Of a DNA stretch of 64,000 nt, positions 1-7,850 are shown piece by piece. The notes below the pieces were generated by a model. That model did not search any database, was not told the DNA's origin, and saw only the letters and a list, made by a program, of their open reading frames with translations. Position numbers and translations under genes: made by a program. Numbering within the stretch: the stretch's first letter is position 1; every line of letters starts with the position of its first letter. The stretch is from CAXXOK01 sp963675655 (GTDB taxonomy: Bacteria; Bacillota; Clostridia; Christensenellales; Aristaeellaceae), in the NCBI GenBank assembly GCA_963675655.1, contig OY776489.1, positions 1,612,001 through 1,676,000 of the forward strand, given 5' to 3'.

Positions 1-656
1 ACATCTACACCGCCGATATGACCATGGAGCAGCGGGAAGAGGCGGCGCTTGCCGCAATCGTCGGCTTCCTGAAAGCGGCCGGGTATACCTACGACGAAGC
101 TACCGGCAAGTTTACCGCGGCGCCCGAAGGCGCGCTGATGGAGTATGAAGTGCTCATCGGCGGCGGCGGCACCGGCGACCATCCTTCCTTCGGTATTTTG
201 ACGGACGCCAAGGTACTGCTGGACAAGGTTGGCATTACCCTGACCATTGGTGATATTTCCGATTTCAGCACCTTGCTTGACAAGGTAAAGAGCGCTTCGG
301 CACAGCTGTTCTGTATGGCGTGGTCGACCACCATTGACCCGGATATGTACCAAGTGTACCATTCCAGCAACGTCATCGGCGCAGGCGGCACCGACAGCAA
401 CCAGTACATGATTGCGGATCCGGAACTGGATCAGCTGATTATGGACGCCCGTAACAGCACGGATCAAACCTATCGTAAATCTGTCTACAAGGCGGCGCTC
501 GATGTTATTATCGACTGGGCTGTGGAATTACCCGTATACCAGCGCCAGAACGCCACCATTTTCAGCGCCGAACGCGTGAATACCGATACGCTCGCCGGCG
601 ACCTGACCACCTATTGGACTTTCGCGCTTGATATTGAAAAACTTGAGCTGAAGTAA
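1..656 (+). CDS. ABC transporter substrate-binding protein, family 5 (3' part)
   Basis: The frame is open from the window edge (codons in phase from base 3), so only about the last 217 residues are present. The segment resembles the C-terminal lobe of family 5 (OppA/DppA-type) binding proteins: a region like 'MAWSTTIDPDMYQVYHSSN', then a PELDQLI-type stretch and a terminal part with 'YRKSVYKAALDVI' and 'ELPVYQRQN'. In this family the protein sits outside the membrane and hands oligopeptides, nickel or oligosaccharides to the permease. Complete OppB, OppC, OppD and OppF genes follow on the same strand. A GH51 arabinofuranosidase ends the cluster, which suggests an oligosaccharide ligand, but the ligand cannot be read from the sequence. 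The signal peptide lies upstream of the window. Confidence 0.9.
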   Translation, partial: IYTADMTMEQREEAALAAIVGFLKAAGYTYDEATGKFTAAPEGALMEYEVLIGGGGTGDHPSFGILTDAKVLLDKVGITLTIGDISDFSTLLDKVKSASAQLFCMAWSTTIDPDMYQVYHSSNVIGAGGTDSNQYMIADPELDQLIMDARNSTDQTYRKSVYKAALDVIIDWAVELPVYQRQNATIFSAERVNTDTLAGDLTTYWTFALDIEKLELK

Positions 657-696
657 GCGTAACGCTAAAACTGCTTAAGGCACAGCGCCAAAATCC

Positions 697-726
697 CGCG
701 GGCGGCGGCTTAGGCCGCCGCCCGCG
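697..726 (+). other. GC-rich intercistronic stem-loop
   Basis: A perfect hairpin of about 13 bp (arm GCGGGCGGCGGC, loop TTAG) lies 40 bases after the binding-protein stop codon. No T-run follows, so it is not a classic terminator. A hairpin at this junction commonly protects the binding-protein mRNA and lowers expression of downstream permease genes; that role is an inference here. Confidence 0.6.
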
Positions 727-779
727 CCAACCATGCAAGCAAAGCATATACTATGCGCTATATATACAGTATTCTGCCG

Positions 780-802
780 GCCGCCCGGCAATCGCGGGCG
801 GC
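780..802 (+). other. Second intercistronic stem-loop before oppB
   Basis: An 8-bp perfect stem (GCCGCCCG / CGGGCGGC) around a 7-nt loop ends about 10 bases before the ribosome binding site AAGGAAG of the next gene. With the hairpin at 697-726 it forms a tandem pair between binding protein and permease. Confidence 0.5.
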
Positions 803-826
803 TGAAAAAAGTAAGGAAGTGTGCGC

Positions 827-1813
827 GTGAAACGCTACATCCTCAAACGCATACTGTTGAGCATCGTCATTCTGTTTTTTGTATCGATGCTGATTTACGG
901 CATTATGCGTGTGATTCCCACCTCCTTTGTCGAAAAAAAGGCGATGGAGCGGGCGCAGCTGCCCGGCTCGAAAAGCTATACCGAATGGCTGCAAATTCTC
1001 AACAATCAATACGGTATGGGCGGTAATGTAGTCAAAGGTTTTTTTACGTGGATCGGACGGGTCATACAAGGGGATTTCGGAGATTCGTGGAAATTCACCA
1101 TCCCTGTAACGCAAAAATTCTCCCAGGTCATCTGGGATTCTTTCTGGCTGGCGTTTGTCACCATGATCCTGCGGGTCATTATCGGCATTCCGCTGGGCAT
1201 TCTGTCCGCGCGAAAACAGTATAGCCACACCGATTACGCCATCACCGTCCTTGCGTTGATCGGCATATCGCTGCCGACCTTCTTTTTCGCTACCCTGCTC
1301 AAGCTGGTGTTCTCCGTAGAATTGGGGTGGCTGGACCTGTTTGGCAAGGTGGGGCGCAACTATTTAACGCTCAGCCCGTGGGGGCAGGCGCTGGATGTGG
1401 CCAAGCATTACATTATGCCGGTGCTGACGCTGACGATTGTAAGCGTCGGGGATTTGATGCGCTATACCCGCACCAATATGCTGGAAGTGCTCAACAGCGA
1501 TTTTATTCGCACGGCGCGGGCGAAGGGCTTGCCGGAGAGAACCGTAATCAACAAGCACGCCTTCCGCAATACGCTGATTCCCATCGTGACGCTGCTGGGC
1601 GGCACGCTACCCAGCCTGTTCGGCGGCGCGATGATTACCGAAACGCTGTTCCAGATTCCCGGCATCGGCTACACATCCTATCTGGCGATGCTGGAAGGGG
1701 ATATTCCCTTTACAATGTTCTTTTTAATGTTTATCGCGATTCTCACCCTCCTTGGCACGCTGATCGCCGACCTTTTATATGCTGTGGTTGACCCGCGTGT
1801 ACGCATTACCTGA
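827..1813 (+). CDS. ABC transporter permease, OppB/DppB type
   Basis: A 328-residue inner-membrane permease of the oligopeptide-type importer. The N-terminal segment 'KRYILKRILLSIVILFFVSML' is a typical first transmembrane helix of OppB/DppB. The C-terminal half carries the conserved cytoplasmic coupling region ('DFIRTARAKGLPERTVINKHAFRNTLIP') that contacts the ATPases, and the ending 'DLLYAVVDPRVRI' is standard for the family. AAGGAAG at 813-819 is 7 bases before GTG 827 but only 1 base before GTG 821, so 827 is chosen. It is followed after 13 bases by OppC and belongs to the same operon. Confidence 0.93.
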   Translation: MKRYILKRILLSIVILFFVSMLIYGIMRVIPTSFVEKKAMERAQLPGSKSYTEWLQILNNQYGMGGNVVKGFFTWIGRVIQGDFGDSWKFTIPVTQKFSQVIWDSFWLAFVTMILRVIIGIPLGILSARKQYSHTDYAITVLALIGISLPTFFFATLLKLVFSVELGWLDLFGKVGRNYLTLSPWGQALDVAKHYIMPVLTLTIVSVGDLMRYTRTNMLEVLNSDFIRTARAKGLPERTVINKHAFRNTLIPIVTLLGGTLPSLFGGAMITETLFQIPGIGYTSYLAMLEGDIPFTMFFLMFIAILTLLGTLIADLLYAVVDPRVRIT

Positions 1814-1826
1814 GGAGGTGTAGATA

Positions 1827-3581
1827 ATGAATGAAAAAACCCCCTTATATCCGAAAGAGGATATGGACGTAAATATGGATGAGCAGACGCTGGCGCTGGA
1901 TGACGAGCGGCGGCTTAAGGTGTTCTCCCCCGGCATGTTGGTGCTCAAGCGCTTCATGCGTAACCGGTTGGCGATTACCGGCGCCTTTATTATCCTGTTT
2001 ATGTTCCTGTTCAGTTTTCTGGGCGGCGCCGTCAGCCCCTATGGCGAAAGCCAGGTGTTTAAATCCTACGAACCTATGCAAAAACTGTACGCCGCTGTAA
2101 CGGAAAATGAGGAATACCGCTATGTTCCAGCGGAGGATGCGCAGTTTGGCAGCACGGCGAAAAGCAAAATGATACTCGCCATTACCAAAGGGGAAACCGC
2201 CTTTGAAAGCGGCGGGGAAGTATACGGGCTGGTGCAGGAAGGCGAGGATTTTTACCGCGTCACAACGGCGGCGGTAGTCGCATCCGGCAAGGGCATCAAA
2301 AACAATTTTAATTTACAGCCGGTGGACGGGTTTACCCCGCCCGAGGATTTTACCAGCGGCTTTAACGCCGCAATCAGCGCGGGGGAAACTTCCTTTGCGA
2401 CCGGCGACGGACAAACCTACCTGATCAAAGCCAATAAAATTGAGGCGCAGGTGCTGCTGCACAAGGACCTTGCGCTGGCTTCCAAGTGGGTGTTTACCGG
2501 AACGCTCAGCGAGGATTTTGCCTTCCGGCTGGAAGCAGAGCGCGCCATGCAGGCGGGGGAAGACACGGCCTTTACCGCGGATGGGCAAACCTACATCCTG
2601 CTGTATTCTCCCAAGGGTACGGTTACCTTTACAGGTGAAAACGGCAACGTCGCTGCGGAGGCTTCCCGCTTTGCCATGAAGGCGGCGCAGGTAGGCACCG
2701 TGTTCCCGGAGGGCTTTGCGGACGCGGTGCAGGAGGCCATTCGCATGGGCGAAACCAGCTTCACCCTTATGGATGAAACGGGTGCGGAGCGCCTGTACCT
2801 GCTGGAGCGTAACGCCCATGAGTACATTGTGCGTACAGAGCTGGATACCTACCAGATCACCATGTACGCATCCCCTTCGCTTACACATCCGCTGGGCACG
2901 GACGGCAACGGCATGGACGTAGTAACCCGCTTGATGTACGGTGGCCGCGTTTCGCTGCTGATCGGCTTTGTGGTGGTGTTTTTGGAAACGCTGCTGGGGA
3001 TCATTCTGGGCGGCATCGCAGGGTACTTCGGCAAATGGGTGGATAACCTGCTGATGCGTCTGGTGGATATACTCAACTGCCTGCCTGCACTCCCGATTTA
3101 CGTAATTCTTGGCGCGATCATGGACGCGGAAAAGGTAGTGCCCGCTTACCGTATCTTCATCCTGATGGCGGCAATGGGCATGCTGGGCTGGCCATCCATC
3201 GCGCGTGTTGTGCGTGGACAGATTTTAAGCCTGCGCGAGCAGGAGTTTATGACCGCGGCGGAGGCTACGGGGCTTTCGGTTAAACGCCGTATATTCCGCC
3301 ATTTGGTGCCAAACGTGATACCCCAATTGATCGTAATCGCCACGATGACGCTGGGCGGCGTAATCCTGACCGAGGCGACCCTCTCGTTTTTGGGGCTTGG
3401 GGTTAAATACCCGCTGGCATCGTGGGGCTCTATTATCAACGCGGTCAGCAATATCTATGTAATGACTAACTATTGGTTTGTGTGGATTCCGGCCGGATTC
3501 TTAATTTTGCTGACTGTGTTGGGATTCAACTTCGTGGGCGATGGCCTGCGCGATGCTTTCGACCCTAAAATGAAACGGTAA
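1827..3581 (+). CDS. ABC transporter permease, OppC/DppC type, with large extracytoplasmic insertion
   Basis: A 584-residue protein, about twice the usual ~300 residues of OppC/DppC. The first transmembrane helix lies near residues 43-63. The conserved permease core starts near residue 350 with 'HPLGTDGNGMDVVTRLMYGG' and includes the coupling region 'EFMTAAEATGLSVKRRIFRH' and the C-terminal 'GDGLRDAFDPKMKR'. About 270 residues are inserted between helix 1 and the core, on the outer face by family topology. The insertion holds four degenerate repeats spaced about 60 residues apart, each with a pattern like A-I-x-x-G-E-T-x-F-x-x-x-G-x-x-Y-x-L (starting near residues 117, 182, 241 and 304). The start ATG follows TGAGGAGG. 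The insertion is in frame and shows no sign of being a fused separate gene. Confidence 0.92.
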   Translation: MNEKTPLYPKEDMDVNMDEQTLALDDERRLKVFSPGMLVLKRFMRNRLAITGAFIILFMFLFSFLGGAVSPYGESQVFKSYEPMQKLYAAVTENEEYRYVPAEDAQFGSTAKSKMILAITKGETAFESGGEVYGLVQEGEDFYRVTTAAVVASGKGIKNNFNLQPVDGFTPPEDFTSGFNAAISAGETSFATGDGQTYLIKANKIEAQVLLHKDLALASKWVFTGTLSEDFAFRLEAERAMQAGEDTAFTADGQTYILLYSPKGTVTFTGENGNVAAEASRFAMKAAQVGTVFPEGFADAVQEAIRMGETSFTLMDETGAERLYLLERNAHEYIVRTELDTYQITMYASPSLTHPLGTDGNGMDVVTRLMYGGRVSLLIGFVVVFLETLLGIILGGIAGYFGKWVDNLLMRLVDILNCLPALPIYVILGAIMDAEKVVPAYRIFILMAAMGMLGWPSIARVVRGQILSLREQEFMTAAEATGLSVKRRIFRHLVPNVIPQLIVIATMTLGGVILTEATLSFLGLGVKYPLASWGSIINAVSNIYVMTNYWFVWIPAGFLILLTVLGFNFVGDGLRDAFDPKMKR

Positions 3582-3593
3582 GGAGGTATTTCC

Positions 3594-4748
3594 GTGAGAC
3601 AGAAGGTAAAAAGGAGCGGATATATCTCCGCGCGGGAAGCGCACCGCATCAGTAAAAAGAACCGGCGGATTACCATGGCGATTGAAAAACAACGCGAGCG
3701 GAAGAATGTATCGCCTGCGGAATACGCCGCCACGATGCGCGACCCGAATAACATTGTAGAGTTTGATAACCTGCACACTTACTTTTTTACGGACATTGGC
3801 ACCGTGAAGGCTGTGGACGGCGTAAGCTTTGACGTGCCTAAGGGCAAAACCGTTGGCGTGGTGGGCGAAAGCGGCTGCGGTAAAAGCGTGACCAGCCTGA
3901 GCCTGATGCAGCTGGTGCAGCGCCCGCAGGGGCAAATCGTCGAAGGGAGCATCCGCTTTAACGGCGAGGGCGGCGTAATGGATATTGCCAAAACGCCGAC
4001 GAATGTGATGCGTACCATCCGCGGCAAGCAGATTTCCATGATTTTTCAGGAGCCGATGACCAGCCTGAACCCCGTTTTCCGTATCGGGATGCAGCTGGAC
4101 GAAGTGATTTTGCTGCACAACCACACCATGAGCCACGAACAGGTAAAAAACCACTCTATCGAAATGCTGCAAATGGTCGGGATTGCCGACTGCCAAAACG
4201 TGTACCGCATGTACCCGCATGAATTGAGCGGCGGTATGCGCCAGCGCGTGATGATCGCTATGGCGCTGGCGCTTTCCCCGCGCCTGATTATCGCGGACGA
4301 ACCCACCACGGCGCTGGACGTAACCATACAGGCGCAGATACTGGAACTGCTGCGTAACCTGAAGGATCAAATTAACTCCTCCATTATGCTCATCACGCAC
4401 GATCTGGGCGTCATCGCGGAAATGGCGGATTACGTAGTGGTAATGTATTCCGGCCGCGTGGTGGAAAAAGGCACCGTGCATGAAGTATTTAAAAACCCTT
4501 CTCACCCCTATACCATCGGGCTTTTAAACTCCAAACCGGTGGTCAACCGGCGGGTCGAAAGGCTATACTCCATACCGGGCAAGGTGCCAAACCCGATTAA
4601 TATGCCGGATTATTGCTATTTCCGCGACCGCTGCGGGTTATCCCTACCGGCGTGCAGCGGTGCTTATCCCCCGGAAATCAAACTTTCGGATACGCACGTG
4701 GTTAGCTGCTACCGCTGGGCGCAGGAAGGAGACGACAGCCATGAGTGA
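3594..4748 (+). CDS. ABC transporter ATP-binding protein, OppD/DppD type
   Basis: A 384-residue cytoplasmic ATPase of the Opp-type importer. It has Walker A GESGCGKS, the Q-loop in 'MIFQEPMTSLNPV', signature LSGGMRQR, Walker B 'LIIADEPTTALD' and the switch histidine in 'LITHDLGVIA'. The C-terminal oligopeptide-transporter extension has a cysteine-containing segment ('YCYFRDRCGLSLPACSG'), as in OppD/DppD proteins. The GTG start has AAGGAGG 7 bases upstream. An N-terminal tail of about 45 residues precedes the usual start of the family. The last 8 bases overlap the next gene, consistent with translational coupling. Confidence 0.94.
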   Translation: MRQKVKRSGYISAREAHRISKKNRRITMAIEKQRERKNVSPAEYAATMRDPNNIVEFDNLHTYFFTDIGTVKAVDGVSFDVPKGKTVGVVGESGCGKSVTSLSLMQLVQRPQGQIVEGSIRFNGEGGVMDIAKTPTNVMRTIRGKQISMIFQEPMTSLNPVFRIGMQLDEVILLHNHTMSHEQVKNHSIEMLQMVGIADCQNVYRMYPHELSGGMRQRVMIAMALALSPRLIIADEPTTALDVTIQAQILELLRNLKDQINSSIMLITHDLGVIAEMADYVVVMYSGRVVEKGTVHEVFKNPSHPYTIGLLNSKPVVNRRVERLYSIPGKVPNPINMPDYCYFRDRCGLSLPACSGAYPPEIKLSDTHVVSCYRWAQEGDDSHE

Positions 4749-5730
4749 TGCACACGCGGCGGGAAACCCGATTGTTGAAGTGCGGAATTTAAAAAAGTAC
4801 TTCCCCATCAAAGGCGGGCTGCTGGGGCATGCCATCGGCGCGGTTAAAGCCGTGGACGGCATTACCTTCTCCATCCGGCGCGGTACCACCATGGGGCTGG
4901 TAGGCGAGAGCGGCTGCGGCAAAACCACCGTTGGGCGCGCCTTGCTGCGCCTGACGGAAAAAACGGACGGCACAGTGCTGTTTGAAGGGCAGGATGTACA
5001 CACGCTGAACCGGCAGGAATTGCGCAAGTTGCGGCCAAAGATGCAAATTATCTTTCAGGACCCCTATTCCAGCCTGTCGCCGCGCCTGCCGGTGGGAGAG
5101 ATCATCGGCGAAGCGGTGCGGGAGCACCATATTGTGCCGGAAAAGGAGTACGAGAGCTATCTGGACCATATTATGGCGGCCTGCGGCCTGATGCCCTACC
5201 ATAAGGATCGCTACCCGCATGAGTTTTCCGGCGGGCAGCGGCAGCGCATCTGCATTGCGCGGGCACTGGCGCTCAACCCGGATTTTGTGGTCTGCGACGA
5301 GCCGGTTTCCGCGCTGGATGTATCCATACAGGCGCAGATCATCAACCTCCTCAAAGATTTACAGGAGGAGTTTGGGCTTACGTACCTGTTTATATCGCAC
5401 GATTTGAGCGTGGTAGAACACATTAGCGATACCATCGGGGTGATGTATCTGGGGAATCTGGTGGAGTTCGGCACAAAGGACCGCGTATTCGACCGGCCTT
5501 TGCACCCATACACCGTTGCGCTTTTTAGCGCGATTCCCATGCCGGACCCCGATGAAAAGATGAACCGCGTGATTCTGGAGGGCAGCATCCCTTCGCCGGC
5601 TAACCCGCCCAAAGGCTGCAAGTTCCATACGCGCTGCAACCGCTGTATGGAAATTTGCAAAACGGAGCCGCCGAAAAAGCTAGAGGTGGAACCCGGCCAT
5701 TTTGTGGTTTGCCACCTGTACGATAAGTGA
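4741..5730 (+). CDS. ABC transporter ATP-binding protein, OppF/DppF type
   Basis: A 329-residue partner ATPase of OppD. It shows 'VEVRNLKKYFPIKGGLLG' at the N-terminus, Walker A GESGCGKT, 'MQIIFQDPYSSLSPRL' (Q-loop), signature FSGGQRQR, Walker B 'FVVCDEPVSALD' and H-loop 'FISHDLSVVEHISD'. A C-terminal cysteine segment ('CKFHTRCNRCMEIC') matches the family. ATG 4741 is preceded by GGAAGGAG about 10 bases upstream and overlaps the end of OppD by 8 bases. An in-frame upstream ATG at 4660 lies inside OppD and lacks a site. Confidence 0.94.
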   Translation: MSDAHAAGNPIVEVRNLKKYFPIKGGLLGHAIGAVKAVDGITFSIRRGTTMGLVGESGCGKTTVGRALLRLTEKTDGTVLFEGQDVHTLNRQELRKLRPKMQIIFQDPYSSLSPRLPVGEIIGEAVREHHIVPEKEYESYLDHIMAACGLMPYHKDRYPHEFSGGQRQRICIARALALNPDFVVCDEPVSALDVSIQAQIINLLKDLQEEFGLTYLFISHDLSVVEHISDTIGVMYLGNLVEFGTKDRVFDRPLHPYTVALFSAIPMPDPDEKMNRVILEGSIPSPANPPKGCKFHTRCNRCMEICKTEPPKKLEVEPGHFVVCHLYDK

Positions 5731-5737
5731 GGCGCAC

Positions 5738-5995
5738 ATGAAAACGAAAACGAAAAAATCCCCGCTGCCGCCGGAGGACGACGGCCGTACGGTTGCGCCG
5801 ATGAACGTGGAGGGAATGCCGTGGCATACGATGCTCCCCCACACGCAGCCGGGTACGCAGGCCGAACCCATGCAGGGGAAAGCGCTGCGACGGTACCTGT
5901 TTTCCGCCGTCTGGGCGGGGCTGCTGATAACGTTGGTGTTTGGCGCGGCGGGGGCGTTGTTTATACTGTTTTGCACCCAAGTCTGGTTCCGGTAG
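5738..5995 (+). CDS. Small single-pass membrane protein in the opp operon
   Basis: An 85-residue protein starting 7 bases after the OppF stop. The first ~50 residues are polar and proline-rich ('KSPLPPEDDGRT'), followed by one hydrophobic helix near residues 55-80 ('SAVWAGLLITLVFGAAGALF') and a short tail ending WFR. No family is recognised. Its position suggests co-expression with the importer, perhaps as an accessory membrane subunit, but this is only inferred from proximity. No strong ribosome binding site is visible, so it may depend on coupling to OppF translation. Confidence 0.65.
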   Translation: MKTKTKKSPLPPEDDGRTVAPMNVEGMPWHTMLPHTQPGTQAEPMQGKALRRYLFSAVWAGLLITLVFGAAGALFILFCTQVWFR

Positions 5996-6100
5996 CCAAA
6001 AAGCATAAACGGAAAGCACACAAAGCAATGGGAAAAGCCGATAGCCGGCGCGCATGAAGCGGGTACGTTTATGCTGTTTGCAAAAAACAGGAGGCTGTTT

Positions 6101-7618
6101 GTGAAAATCCATATTCATCAAAACCGGGTGCTGGGGCAGCGCAGTATGATGATTTACGGCCATTTTATCGAGCATTTCCATCGCCAGATTTACGGCGGCA
6201 TCTTTGATCCCGCCTCGACGTTTGCCGATGAAAGCGGTTTGCGTATGGATGTTATGGATGCCATGCGGAACATAAAGGTGCCTATTTTGCGCTGGCCCGG
6301 CGGCTGCTTTGTATCCTCCTACCATTGGGAGGAGGGAGTGGGACCGAAGCGGATACCCTCTTTCGATAAGGCGTGGCGCGTGGAAGACCCAAATACATTT
6401 GGCACGGATGAGTATGTAGACCTGTGCCGCAAACTGGGATGCGCGCCCTATATCTGCACCAACGCGGGCACGGGAACCGCCGAGGAAATGAGCAACTGGG
6501 TAGAATACTGCAATCTGGAAAACGAGGGCCGGTATGCCTGCAAGCGGATTGCAAACGGCCATACAAAGCCGCATGGCGTGAAATACTGGAGTATTGGCAA
6601 CGAAAATTACGGCTTTTGGGAGATCGGGGCCAAATCCGCGGAAGAATGGGGCAAGCTGGTGAAAGAAGCGGCGAAAATGATCAAGCATGTGGACCCCACG
6701 GTGGAGCTTTCAGCCGCGGCGCTTTCGGATGTAAACTGGAATGTGAACCTGTTGCAGCATTGCGGCGAGTTTTTAGACTGGATTTCCATTCACGAATATT
6801 GGGACATGGTGCCGCAGGTGAATGAATTGGCGGACTATGAACAGTGCATGGCCTATACGGGCGGCATCGACCACGCTGTGCGGGAAGTGCGCGGTTTGCT
6901 GGCAGCGATGCGCCTGGACAAGCAAATTAAAATTGCGTTTGACGAATGGAACCTGCGCAGCTGGCACCACCCCAATGTGCATACCGTACGCCAGGGCGTG
7001 GACAAAGCCGATTATAGGAGCCCGCGTGATAAAAACGATGATAACAGCCAATATACCATGGCGGACGCTGTGTTTACGGCATGTTTCCTCAATGCGATGA
7101 ACCGCCATTGCGACATCGTTGGTATGGCTAACTTTGCGCCGGTGCTTAACACACGCGGCTGCATTTTTACCCATGCCGGAGGCATTGTGCTCAGAAGCAC
7201 CTACCACGTGTTTGATCTGTACGTTAACTATATGGGGGATACGGTGCTGGACAGCTGGGCGGAGGATATGCCCGCCTTTGCAACCGCGCATAAAGATGGG
7301 CATGCCATGGCGATCGATATGCTGGATGTACTGGCGACCAAGTGGGCTGACCAGCCCGGAATTGCGCTGTCACTGGTGAATAAAGACCCGGAGCAGGCGT
7401 GTACAGTAACGGTGTGCTTGCCGGATGTGGGCGGCGATGTGGTGGTTTATTCGGTATGCGGCAGCAGCAAAGACGCTTATAACGATATTGACCGCAACGA
7501 AGTGTTTATTACCCGCAAAGCAATCGGCTCATATCAAGAGGGAATGCAGATACCGCTTACGCCGCACTCGGTGAATGTGGTGCACATAGGCGTATCCAAG
7601 CCGGGAAGCCGCGGATAG
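6101..7618 (+). CDS. Alpha-L-arabinofuranosidase, GH51
   Basis: A 505-residue enzyme of glycoside hydrolase family 51, which removes alpha-L-arabinofuranosyl side chains from arabinan, arabinoxylan or their oligosaccharides with retention. Family hallmarks are the N-terminal 'YGHFIEHFHRQIYGGIFDP', 'ILRWPGGCFVSSYHWEEGVGP', the acid/base Glu168 in WSIGNEN and the nucleophile Glu282 in FDEWN. There is no signal peptide, so it acts in the cytoplasm on imported oligosaccharides, matching the importer just upstream. GTG 6101 is chosen because ACAGGAGG lies 6-7 bases upstream; an in-frame ATG at 6071 has no site. Confidence 0.93.
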   Translation: MKIHIHQNRVLGQRSMMIYGHFIEHFHRQIYGGIFDPASTFADESGLRMDVMDAMRNIKVPILRWPGGCFVSSYHWEEGVGPKRIPSFDKAWRVEDPNTFGTDEYVDLCRKLGCAPYICTNAGTGTAEEMSNWVEYCNLENEGRYACKRIANGHTKPHGVKYWSIGNENYGFWEIGAKSAEEWGKLVKEAAKMIKHVDPTVELSAAALSDVNWNVNLLQHCGEFLDWISIHEYWDMVPQVNELADYEQCMAYTGGIDHAVREVRGLLAAMRLDKQIKIAFDEWNLRSWHHPNVHTVRQGVDKADYRSPRDKNDDNSQYTMADAVFTACFLNAMNRHCDIVGMANFAPVLNTRGCIFTHAGGIVLRSTYHVFDLYVNYMGDTVLDSWAEDMPAFATAHKDGHAMAIDMLDVLATKWADQPGIALSLVNKDPEQACTVTVCLPDVGGDVVVYSVCGSSKDAYNDIDRNEVFITRKAIGSYQEGMQIPLTPHSVNVVHIGVSKPGSRG

Positions 7619-7775
7619 AGAATATTGAATTTTGCGGGTGGGAAAGAAAAACAGATACTCCCGAAACGGTAAGTTTGGGGGGTGTTTCTATGCCCGTATC
7701 GGCGCAAGGCAACGGCTGTGCGTTTCGGCAGCTGTGCCGTGAACGGAACCATCGCTTTGAGGGGAATGCCCGACC

Positions 7776-7804
7776 TTGTCAGTTGCTGCCGTAAATGCTA
7801 CAAT
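7776..7804 (+). promoter_or_regulatory. Sigma-A promoter for the FAD oxidoreductase gene
   Basis: TTGTCA (7776-7781), a 17-base spacer and TACAAT (7799-7804), with the start codon about 45 bases further on. The upstream part of the 232-base gap (7619-7775) shows nothing recognisable. Confidence 0.7.
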
Positions 7805-7850
7805 ATAGGGCATGTTATCGGCGCAGTAAGCGATTAAGGAGCATATACAG

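Noticed and set aside
3501..4505. Long minus-strand frame (334 codons) opposite OppC/OppD
   Set aside because: It is antisense to clear ABC genes, its translation is rich in His, Gln and Arg with no family motif, and it has no ribosome binding site; a GC-rich codon-bias artefact.
5600..6688. Minus-strand frame of 362 codons over OppF, the small membrane gene and GH51
   Set aside because: It crosses three convincingly coding regions on the other strand and shows no motif.
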